A stretch of 5,181 nucleotides of DNA from assembly GCA_020432595.1 (NCBI GenBank), contig JAGQGA010000420.1:1-5181 (forward strand), given 5' to 3'. The notes below the pieces were generated by a model. That model worked only from the letters and a program-made list of their open reading frames with translations. It made no database searches and was not told the DNA's origin. Source of the DNA: Anaerolineales bacterium (GTDB lineage Bacteria; Chloroflexota; Anaerolineae; Promineifilales; Promineifilaceae). How positions within the stretch are numbered: position 1 is the stretch's first letter; every line of letters starts with the position of its first letter. This document shows positions 1 through 5,057 of this stretch, piece after piece. A program made the translations under genes and the position numbers.

Positions 1-229
1 TATATCGATAACTATAGCGATTAAACGCCTGTGGATTCATCGGGTCAGGAACGATGGTATCGACACTTGCAAAGCGACCGATTTCTGGCGCATGCCACCT
101 GGCCCGCATGTCCACCAACTTAATGTAATCGTTATGCTTGTGGCCGGTAAAACCTCGGTCACTCACCGCCGGGTTCGTCTGCGGCTTCGCCCCATGATAG
201 CCATCAAACGGCCGTTTCTCCCCACCACC
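1..229 (-). pseudogene. RHS-repeat core fragment, 5'-truncated, running off the left edge
   Basis: The minus strand reads without a stop from 229 to the window edge. It contains segments typical of the C-terminal end of the RHS core: SDRGFTGHKHND, then MRARWHAPEIGRFASVDTIV, then NPQAFNRYSY. In full-length RHS proteins this tip closes the beta-cage shell and precedes a variable C-terminal toxin or effector region, which here would lie left of the window. An in-frame TAG at 230-232 stops the frame upstream, and no plausible start codon with a ribosome site precedes the conserved part. RHS similarity seems to begin at about 213 (RPFDGYHG, matching the usual PFGxYR), right at an AACGGCCGTTT palindrome. 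The piece is therefore a severed RHS tip: either a decayed gene or an orphan rhs-CT cassette, which normally lacks its own start. The family assignment is strong; the choice between decay and cassette is open. Confidence 0.75.
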
Positions 230-282
230 CTACCTTCCCCAACTGAGTTTAACGGCCGTTTCTGCCAACAAAAAATGGCATC

Positions 283-306
283 GCGGATGACGCGGAGCGG
301 GGCGGA
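283..306. repeat. Three GCGGA units at 9-10 bp spacing in a spacer
   Basis: GCGGA recurs at 283-287, 292-296 and 302-306, giving a short GC-rich block inside an otherwise AT-rich spacer between the RHS fragment and the next gene. It may be part of a longer dispersed intergenic repeat that also includes the neighbouring palindrome at 251-260. Nothing else in this spacer looks like a gene. Low significance on its own. Confidence 0.3.
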
Positions 307-362
307 TTTTTTAACGGTACATTACATAGATTTTTATACATTTGTCAGCCTCGATCAGTTGA

Positions 363-602
363 TCAATCTTGATCATCAGTTTTCCATATCCTCATCCAGT
401 CCGCAATCTCGCAAATAGTTAATGCTTCTTGGTGCAAATGATCAATAACTTCCCGTTGTTCATCGTTTACAAAACCATAATAATTTTCATCAGCCAATAA
501 TTTGGCGCAGCTAAGGACAGTGTTAGCTTTCTGATTAAGTTCGTGGTAAACAACTTTGATCAATTCCTCTGCGCTACAGTCTCGAATGTTTACACTCTGC
601 AT
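363..602 (-). CDS. Small stand-alone HisKA-like (histidine-kinase dimerisation helix) protein
   Basis: A 79-residue leftward ORF with an ATG preceded by AGAGG and a 6-nt spacer, so the start is credible. There is no signal peptide or membrane segment. The protein is mainly helical. Residues 19-24 read YHELNQ, which recalls the SHELRTP phosphoacceptor box of the HisKA helix. Residues 46-60 (NDEQREVIDHLHQEA) match the usual second helix (LTEEQREFLE...), and residues 61-73 would complete the hairpin. The R-T-P following the histidine in true kinases is replaced by N-Q-K, and there is no HATPase domain (N, G1 or G2 boxes). It could be a phosphotransfer or dimerisation partner for a kinase or response regulator, or a remnant of a kinase. 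The similarity is by eye only. It is transcribed divergently from the ribonuclease gene. A cluster of GATC sites surrounds its stop codon. Confidence 0.55.
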   Translation of the reverse strand: MQSVNIRDCSAEELIKVVYHELNQKANTVLSCAKLLADENYYGFVNDEQREVIDHLHQEALTICEIADWMRIWKTDDQD

Positions 603-725
603 AAATAGCCTCTATACTCTGCGTAATTTGAAACCCGTGGTTTTTTCGGCACCTGTTAGTTAGAAAACCCATAGTCCTCATTCTGGTTTGAGGAAACAAC
701 TATCGTACTTTCTTCCACTATCATA

Positions 726-754
726 GGCAAACCTCGTCATACATTTGGTTTGCC
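726..754. promoter_or_regulatory. Inverted repeat in the divergent spacer, possible operator
   Basis: GGCAAACC (726-733) and GGTTTGCC (747-754) form a perfect 8-bp inverted repeat around a 13-nt spacer. It lies 32 bp before the ribonuclease start, in the 184-bp divergent region shared with the 363-602 gene. Centre-to-centre spacing of about two helical turns would suit a dimeric repressor. A hairpin in the transcript is the alternative. No regulator is known. Confidence 0.4.
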
Positions 755-778
755 CATTCACCCAAACAAAACTATCCT
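750..778 (+). promoter_or_regulatory. Weak candidate promoter for the ribonuclease gene
   Basis: TTGCCC (750-755), a 17-bp gap and TATCCT (773-778) form a modest sigma70-like pair. Transcription would start within a few bases of the ATG at 787, giving an almost leaderless mRNA. That would fit the lack of a clear Shine-Dalgarno there. The -35 overlaps the right arm of the 726-754 inverted repeat. The match is poor enough that this is only a suggestion. Confidence 0.2.
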
Positions 779-786
779 TGTGAGCA

Positions 787-2613
787 ATGATGCTAAAACG
801 AGACAGCCTGATTTTATACAAAAACCAACCCGGTCGCGTGACCGAGCTGGGCAAGAAGCTGACCATTGAGGCGGGTGGTCAAACGGTAAGCGTGCGCCCC
901 AAGGATGTGGTGCTGCTGCACCCGGGGCCAGTCCGCAGCTTGGGCGAATTGAGCAGCGTGCCGCCGGGGGAAATAACGGCCGCTTGGGAACTGCTGGCCG
1001 GAGAAACCACAACCCTGCCCGACCTAGCCGAACTCGCCTTTGAGCAGTTTACCCCGGCCACCGCCTGGGCCATTTGGCAGCAGGTGGAAGATGGAGTGCT
1101 GTTTAGCGGCACGCCGGAGGCGATTGTTTGCCATTTGCCGGAGCAGGTGGCGGAAATTCGGGCAACACGGGCAGCCAAGGCGGCCGAGGAAGCGGAGTGG
1201 GAAGGGGTGCTAAAGCGGGTACAGCGGCGGCAGTTGGGGGCAGAAGACGGCCGTTTTCTGCAAGATGTTGTCGCCGTTGCCAAAGGGCAGCACGATAAAA
1301 GCCGCTTGCTCAAAGCCCTCAACTTTTCCGAAACGCCGGAAAAAGCCCACCGGCTGCTGCTTGATCTCGGCTACTGGGATGAATTTGTCAACCCCTACCC
1401 CGCCCGCTTTGGCGTGCCAACCCAATCCTCCACCGTGCCGCTGCCGCCGCTGCTGGATGAGGAGCGACGCGATCTGACCCATCTGGTGTCGCTGGCGATT
1501 GACAATGCGGGCAACCAGGACCCGGATGATGCGGTGAGTTGGGAGGAAGGTGTGGGGGAAAACGGCCGTTTGTGGGTCCACATCGCCGACGTTGCCGCCC
1601 TTGTCCCGCCCGACAGCCTCGCCGACCTCGAAGCCCGCGCCCGTGGTGCCAACTTGTATCTGCCCGAAGGCACCGTCACCATGCTCCCTGCCGCCGCCAC
1701 GCAGCAGCTTGGCCTTGGCCTCAGCGATACCTCCCCCGCCCTCTCCTTTGGTCTCACCCTCGGCAGCGATGGCACCATTGGCGAGGTGGAAATCACCCCC
1801 AGTTGGGTGCGCGTCACCCGCCTTTCCTACGAGGAAGCGGAAACACAGCTTGACCAGGAGCCGTTTCGCCAGCTTCTCCACGCCGCACAACTATACGAAG
1901 CAAAGCGGCGGCAAAATGGAGCGGTGCAAATTGATTTGCCGGAAGCAAAGGTGGCGGTGGTAGATGGCGTAGTGGAAATACGGCCGTTGCCCCCCCTCCG
2001 CAGCCGTGATTTGGTGCGCGAGGCAATGCTGATGACGGGTGAAGCGGTGGCTCGCTTTGCTCTCACCCACAACATCCCCCTCCCCTATACCAGCCAGGAT
2101 GCCCCCAGCAAAACAATTGAAGGTGACACCCCCTCGGTCATGTTTGCCCGCCGTCTGACAATGCAGCGCAGCCAGCAGGGCAGTACCCCCGGCCGGCACG
2201 CGGGGCTGGGCATGGATATTTACGTCCAATCCACCAGCCCGCTGCGCCGCTACCTGGATTTGGTTGTCCACCAACAGCTACGCGCCTTCCTACGCGGCGA
2301 GCCGCTGCTGGATGCCCAGGAGCTGATGGAGCGCGTGGGAGCGGCCGATGCCATCATTGGCAGCGTGCGCCAGGCGGAACGGCTTTCGATTCAACATTGG
2401 ACAATGGTCTATCTGCTGCAACATCCCAAATGGCAAGGGGACGGCATTGTGATTGAGCAGCGGGGCAAGCGGCATTTGTGCCTGCTCCCGCCGCTGGCTA
2501 TGGAGACTACGGTGAATTGTCGGGAAGAACGGCCGTTAGACACCACCCTCCCCATTGAACTTACCAAGGTCAATCTGCCCGCCCTGGAAGCCCAATTCCG
2601 TGCCGTTGAATAG
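787..2613 (+). CDS. RNB-domain exoribonuclease (RNase II/RNase R family)
   Basis: Predicted cytoplasmic 3'-to-5' hydrolytic exoribonuclease of 608 aa, releasing nucleoside monophosphates from RNA. Residues 1-50 form a small SH3-like fold ending in the conserved VRPKDVVLLHPGP. A helical region spans about 60-200, and the RNB catalytic domain about 228-545. The metal-binding aspartates are D239, D245, D247 and D248 in IDNAGNQDPDDAV, followed by HIADVA (265-270) and YLPEGTVTMLP (291-301). The catalytic arginine equivalent is R487 in STSPLRRYLDLVVH, and E531 (QAERLS) matches the late conserved glutamate. The last 60 residues look like a divergent S1 domain. The protein is shorter than RNase R and lacks its cold-shock pair and basic tail, resembling the cyanobacterial/plastid-type branch. 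An in-frame TGA at 781-783 forces the start to 787 or the adjacent ATG at 790; the ribosome site is weak. It carries four ACGGCCGT copies. Confidence 0.9.
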   Translation: MMLKRDSLILYKNQPGRVTELGKKLTIEAGGQTVSVRPKDVVLLHPGPVRSLGELSSVPPGEITAAWELLAGETTTLPDLAELAFEQFTPATAWAIWQQVEDGVLFSGTPEAIVCHLPEQVAEIRATRAAKAAEEAEWEGVLKRVQRRQLGAEDGRFLQDVVAVAKGQHDKSRLLKALNFSETPEKAHRLLLDLGYWDEFVNPYPARFGVPTQSSTVPLPPLLDEERRDLTHLVSLAIDNAGNQDPDDAVSWEEGVGENGRLWVHIADVAALVPPDSLADLEARARGANLYLPEGTVTMLPAAATQQLGLGLSDTSPALSFGLTLGSDGTIGEVEITPSWVRVTRLSYEEAETQLDQEPFRQLLHAAQLYEAKRRQNGAVQIDLPEAKVAVVDGVVEIRPLPPLRSRDLVREAMLMTGEAVARFALTHNIPLPYTSQDAPSKTIEGDTPSVMFARRLTMQRSQQGSTPGRHAGLGMDIYVQSTSPLRRYLDLVVHQQLRAFLRGEPLLDAQELMERVGAADAIIGSVRQAERLSIQHWTMVYLLQHPKWQGDGIVIEQRGKRHLCLLPPLAMETTVNCREERPLDTTLPIELTKVNLPALEAQFRAVE

Positions 2614-2627
2614 CCTTTTACACCTTA

Positions 2628-2703
2628 ATCAAGGGGGGAGTTGCATGATACAACTCCCCCCTCTTCCGGTATCAAGGGGAGTTGTGTCATACAATTCCCC
2701 CCT
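2628..2703. repeat. Two tandem copies of a G/C-tract hairpin element
   Basis: Copy A (2628-2662) has a perfect stem, GGGGGGAGTTG at 2633-2643 pairing with CAACTCCCCCC at 2651-2661 around a 7-nt loop, plus one flanking A-T pair. Copy B (2671-2703) starts with the same ATCAAGGGG and pairs GGGGAGTTGT (2676-2685) with ACAATTCCCC (2691-2700) around a 5-nt loop, with one G.U pair. The copies align along their full length with a 2-base gap. They fill the space between the ribonuclease stop and the antirepressor start, with copy B ending 17 bp before the ATG. No T-run follows either stem, so this is not a textbook terminator. It may slow transcription, protect the upstream 3' end, or be a REP-like dispersed element. 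Confidence 0.75.
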
Positions 2704-2720
2704 GCAACAACGAGTGAACT

Positions 2721-3512
2721 ATGAGTGATGGTCAAGAAATTGTAGTACTTGAGCAAAAGAGCGTTTTCTTCTTAAACGATGAACTGATTGCCGTGCGTGC
2801 CGATGATAAGCAAGTCTATGTTTCCCTGCGCCATCTCTGCCAGGCACTTGGGCTAAATCGGCAAGGCCAAATGCAGCGAATTCGCCGCCATGTTGTTTTG
2901 ATAGAAGGGTATAAAAATGCCGAAGTTGAAATACCCAATGCCGGACACCCACAGCAGGCTGGTATGCTGCGTGTTGACCTGGTTCCCATGTGGCTGTCTG
3001 GTGTAGATGTGCGCCGCGTCAAAGAAGAGATTAAAGATAAGCTGATTCAATACCAAAAGGAAGCAGCCAAGGTTCTATGGGAGGCGTTTCAAGAGGGGCA
3101 ACTTACAGCCGACCTCTCGTTTAGCGATTTATTGCAACAGGCCGACAATGATGCCGTGCAAGCCTACCAAATTGCCCAAGCCATTATGAAGCTGGCTCGC
3201 CACCAAATTTTGATGCAGTCACAAATTCAAAGCCACGAGCAGCGGCTGGAACAAATTGAGGCCGTCTTGGGCGACCCTGGCCGCCATGTTACCCCCGATC
3301 AAGCCAGCCAAATTAGCCAAGCTGTTAAAGCCATTGCGATGGAACTGAGCAAACAAACCAAAACCAATGCTTATGGGGGTGTATATGGGGAGCTTTACCG
3401 CCGCTTTGGTATCACCAGCTACAAGCAGCTTCCGGCGGCAAAATATAATGGAGCAATGAGTTGGTTGAGCGAATGGTACCAGCAACTAACGGACAAGGCG
3501 CTGCCGTTTTGA
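2721..3512 (+). CDS. Phage-type antirepressor (P22_AR_N plus ORF6C-like domain)
   Basis: A 263-aa protein. Residues 13-125 match the P22 antirepressor N-terminal type: the FFLNDELIAVRADDKQVYV opening, the RHLCQALGLNRQGQMQRIRR segment, the RVDLVPMWLSGVD motif at 84-96 and the KLIQYQKEAAKVLWEAF helix at 107-123. Residues 145-185 look like a coiled coil. Residues 188-256 resemble the ORF6C domain (TPDQASQISQAV, then YGELYRRFGITSYKQLP). Antirepressors of this kind bind and inactivate phage repressors, or act on host regulators when found outside prophages. Here no phage structural, integrase or CI-like gene is visible, so its target is unknown. Only a partial Shine-Dalgarno (GAG at 2712-2714) precedes the ATG, and translation may depend on the upstream hairpins. 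The gene contains no ACGGCCGT copy, unlike its neighbours, a weak hint of later arrival. Confidence 0.85.
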   Translation: MSDGQEIVVLEQKSVFFLNDELIAVRADDKQVYVSLRHLCQALGLNRQGQMQRIRRHVVLIEGYKNAEVEIPNAGHPQQAGMLRVDLVPMWLSGVDVRRVKEEIKDKLIQYQKEAAKVLWEAFQEGQLTADLSFSDLLQQADNDAVQAYQIAQAIMKLARHQILMQSQIQSHEQRLEQIEAVLGDPGRHVTPDQASQISQAVKAIAMELSKQTKTNAYGGVYGELYRRFGITSYKQLPAAKYNGAMSWLSEWYQQLTDKALPF

Positions 3513-3546
3513 TGAACATACATGCCTACAAGAGAGCAGGAACAAC

Positions 3547-3572
3547 AAGGGGATGCCTTTTAGCATCCTTTT
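3547..3572 (+). terminator. Rho-independent terminator after the antirepressor
   Basis: GGATGC (3551-3556) pairs with GCATCC (3563-3568) around a 6-nt loop and is followed by TTTT. The stem can extend by two G.U and two A.U pairs (3547-3550 with 3569-3572). It lies 35 bp past the antirepressor stop and just before the stop of the convergent gene. On the minus strand the trailing sequence is less T-rich, so it mainly serves the rightward strand. Confidence 0.75.
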
Positions 3573-3577
3573 GTGCG

Positions 3578-3961
3578 TTAAAGCAAGTTGCCAAAATCAG
3601 GCAGTTCAATATCACGCGCTACGCTTTGGGTATAAGACGGCCGTTTTCCCTCCACAAAAAAAGCGTGCAGCCCCATCGCATAAATCCACCGTTCGGTGTC
3701 GGCAATGGAACGGGCGCGGGTTGCCTGGTGGACTTCAACCGTTAAATCTTGGTATTCAGGTGGCAAACGCAGCGTGCGCTGCCAATATTGGCCGCGCATA
3801 GTGCTGGATTTGGTCGCCTTGGCTGTGGCTGACTTGCTCACTGCATCGAGGGGATCCACAAATGCTTTGGCTGATTTGGGTAACGGCCGTTTCTTCCCCT
3901 CCTCCCGCTTCACCGGTTTAGGGTCAGGCAACATTGCCAAGGGATCATCAAACTTGCTCAT
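3578..3961 (-). CDS. Small basic-tailed RHH-like protein, probable ParA partner (ParB-like)
   Basis: A 127-aa protein encoded directly after parA. I chose the ATG at 3961 because GGAGG (minus strand, 3971-3975) lies 9 nt before it; a TTG 18 nt upstream would place that site inside the gene. The start overlaps the end of parA by 14 nt, suggesting translational coupling. Residues 1-58 are lysine-rich, low-complexity and probably disordered. They contain a duplicated short motif, FDDPLAM (4-10) and FVDPLDA (34-40). Residues 61-67 (QRTLRLP) could be the ribbon strand, 68-83 and 86-103 two helices, giving a ribbon-helix-helix-like pattern; GKRPSY and an acidic end follow. Small RHH partners such as ParG use a flexible N-terminal tail to stimulate ParA and the RHH to bind repeated sites. 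I infer the same role here. No family name is recognised. Confidence 0.65.
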   Translation of the reverse strand: MSKFDDPLAMLPDPKPVKREEGKKRPLPKSAKAFVDPLDAVSKSATAKATKSSTMRGQYWQRTLRLPPEYQDLTVEVHQATRARSIADTERWIYAMGLHAFFVEGKRPSYTQSVARDIELPDFGNLL

Positions 3962-4808
3962 ACACCACTGCCTCCGCAAACACCTTGTCCACTAACGCCT
4001 GATACGCCTTGGTCGGCGCACTGTCGGGAGCCGACTCGAACAGCGTCAGCCCACCCAACGCTGGCGATTGCTCCACAATCACCGTTCCCGGCACCGCCAA
4101 ACTGACCGTTTTGCGCCCATAGCGGCGCACCAAACTGGTCAACATCTGCCGCGCCAGCTTTTCGCGGGGGCGGACAAAGGTTGGCACAATTGCCCCAATC
4201 TTGATGTCTATGCCGCGAGCCTGCTCTTCAATGATGCCGTTCGTATGATTAACCGTCGCCGCCGCCCCGTGAAAGTCCACCTTCACTGGCACAATGGCTT
4301 GGTCGGCGTATTTGTAAACGGCCGTTTCCAGCATATCCAACGAAGGCGGACAATCCAGCACAATAAACTGAAACGCTTGCCGCAAGGGGTCTAAATAATA
4401 TTCCAGCAAATCATCCACGGGTACGGCCGGCGTATCCTCATCCAAACTCAGGTTGGCCGAAGACAAAACATTTCGTGCCAGCAGGTTGCTCTTGGCTCGT
4501 TTCAGCCGGTCACTGGCTGGCAACACATAAAGGTTTGGGCGCGCCGGGCCACCACTGTCGCTGCGGTCAGCACTAATAATACTTTCGCGCAAGGTCGCAT
4601 GTCCAGTCAACACTTTGCTCAGGCAGCGGTCACCAGGGTCAATCCCCAATGCCCGCGACACATCCCCCTGCGGGTCAAGCTCCACCAAGATCACGTTCCC
4701 CCCACCCTGCTCTTCTAGCTTGATTGCCAAACCGTGGGCGAGGTTAACGGCCGTTGTTGTTTTGCCCACCCCCCCCTTGCGATTGACCGAAGCAAGTACA
4801 GTTGCCAT
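3948..4808 (-). CDS. parA: ParA/Soj-family partition ATPase
   Basis: A 286-aa cytoplasmic ATPase of the MinD/ParA superfamily. The deviant Walker A is KGGVGKTT at 11-18, with signature lysine K11 and catalytic K16. Switch I is LDPQGD with D45, and Walker B is FIVLDCPP at 148-154 with D152, followed by VPVKVDFHGAAA at 173-184. The sequence starts almost at Walker A, so it lacks the N-terminal HTH of P1/F-type ParA and resembles type Ib or chromosomal Soj proteins. ATP-bound dimers of this family bind DNA nonspecifically and move cargo bound through a ParB-type adaptor. The ATG at 4808 has a strong AAAGGAG (minus strand, 4815-4821) with a 6-nt spacer. The gene is followed by the overlapping small RHH-like gene, its likely adaptor, and preceded by a promoter embedded in a repeat array. 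Whether it moves a plasmid, an integrated element or another cargo cannot be told here. Confidence 0.93.
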   Translation of the reverse strand: MATVLASVNRKGGVGKTTTAVNLAHGLAIKLEEQGGGNVILVELDPQGDVSRALGIDPGDRCLSKVLTGHATLRESIISADRSDSGGPARPNLYVLPASDRLKRAKSNLLARNVLSSANLSLDEDTPAVPVDDLLEYYLDPLRQAFQFIVLDCPPSLDMLETAVYKYADQAIVPVKVDFHGAAATVNHTNGIIEEQARGIDIKIGAIVPTFVRPREKLARQMLTSLVRRYGRKTVSLAVPGTVIVEQSPALGGLTLFESAPDSAPTKAYQALVDKVFAEAVVYEQV

Positions 4809-4827
4809 CCTTCACTCCTTTGCCTTC

Positions 4828-4903
4828 AAGTATGTATCATTGCACATACTTTGATTCTTTAAATGTATACTGCGATTCTCAGTATACACAAGTATACATA
4901 CTT
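4828..4903. promoter_or_regulatory. Six-copy AGTAT motif array: candidate partition operator/centromere
   Basis: Six 9-mers fit the consensus MAGTATRYR. On the plus strand they lie at 4828-4836, 4880-4888 and 4890-4898; on the minus strand at 4843-4851, 4864-4872 and 4895-4903. They form three inverted pairs: AAGTATGT/ACATACTT with an 8-nt gap, TGTATACTG/CAGTATACA with a 7-nt gap, and AAGTAT/ATACTT with a 2-nt gap. The array covers the -10 and the whole -35/-10 spacer of the parA promoter and part of the leader. Small RHH partition proteins bind such short repeats, so self-repression and centromere function are likely. The repeats are direct observation; the binding protein is inference. Confidence 0.75.
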
Positions 4904-4909
4904 TGTCAA
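4881..4909 (-). promoter_or_regulatory. Near-consensus sigma70 promoter of the parA operon
   Basis: On the minus strand TTGACA (4904-4909) is followed by exactly 17 bp and TATACT (4881-4886). Both hexamers match consensus except one base of the -10. The predicted transcript starts near 4874, leaving a leader of about 65 nt before the parA ATG. That leader includes the 4828-4851 inverted repeat, which could fold as an 8-bp hairpin just upstream of the ribosome site. So strong a promoter buried in repeats implies tight repression. Confidence 0.8.
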
Positions 4910-4977
4910 TTTACCTAATTGCTAGGAACACCCTCTCCCAACCTTGCCACGCTCAAACCCAAAACGGCTCTCAAATA

Positions 4978-5018
4978 AGCTTGTGCAATAATTCACAAGT
5001 GCCGCCAAGACACAAGCT
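4978..5018. repeat. CACAAG inverted-repeat cluster
   Basis: AGCTTGTG (4978-4985) is inverted relative to CACAAGTG (4994-5001) over six bases, and relative to CACAAGCT (5011-5018) over all eight. A further inverted CACTTGTG overlaps the start codon of the right-edge gene (5147-5154). Possible protein-binding sites in the divergent region; short and not decisive. Confidence 0.35.
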
Positions 5019-5057
5019 ACCACGGCATAAGCATAGTTCAGCCAGCAAAAGTGCGTC

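Larger units (their letters stand above)
208..4754. repeat. Dispersed palindrome ACGGCCGT (mostly AACGGCCGTT), ten copies
   Basis: Exact ACGGCCGT occurs at 208, 252, 1247, 1562, 1980, 2529, 3637, 3883, 4318 and 4747. An eight-base word is expected about 0.08 times in 5.2 kb of random sequence. Most copies extend to AACGGCCGTT, and those at 206-217, 1560-1571 and 4316-4327 extend to the 12-bp palindrome AAACGGCCGTTT. A one-base variant sits at 976. Copies lie in the RHS fragment, the ribonuclease, the small ParA partner, parA and non-coding DNA, but none lies in the antirepressor gene or in the AT-rich region right of parA. The signal resembles a highly iterated palindrome such as cyanobacterial HIP1. 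The count is direct; any function is unknown. Confidence 0.85.

Noticed and set aside
353..374. Cluster of three GATC sites around the stop of the 363-602 gene
   Set aside because: Two of the three are partly explained by the D-D-Q-D codons, and no SeqA/Dam-type context can be shown.
92..418. Rightward 108-aa open frame over the RHS fragment and the end of the HisKA-like gene
   Set aside because: It is antisense to a frame with clear RHS motifs, has no family resemblance, and ends inside another gene on the opposite strand.
631..646. AAACC/GGTTT mini-hairpin followed by a T-run in the divergent spacer
   Set aside because: Only 5 bp of stem and no rightward gene ends upstream of it; too weak to call a terminator.
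879..1322. Leftward 147-aa open frame in the ribonuclease 5' half
   Set aside because: Serine/arginine-rich shadow frame with no ribosome site and no recognisable domain.
1210..1890. Long leftward open frame (226 aa) inside the ribonuclease gene
   Set aside because: Low-complexity glycine/arginine-rich product antisense to the conserved RNB catalytic motifs; a GC-rich shadow frame.
2628..2703. Tandem hairpins as a standard rho-independent terminator
   Set aside because: Stems are strong, but neither is followed by a T-run on the plus strand, so they are reported as a hairpin repeat instead.
3578..3979. TTG start at 3977-3979 for the small ParA partner
   Set aside because: The ATG at 3961 has GGAGG at the right distance, and the TTG start would place that ribosome site inside the gene.
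4068..4394. Rightward 108-aa open frame inside parA
   Set aside because: Antisense to conserved ParA sequence including Walker B; no independent support.
4422..4429. ACGGCCGG and other CGGCCG hits (1181, 2342) as further palindrome copies
   Set aside because: They lack the flanking A and/or T of the ACGGCCGT core, so they were not counted.
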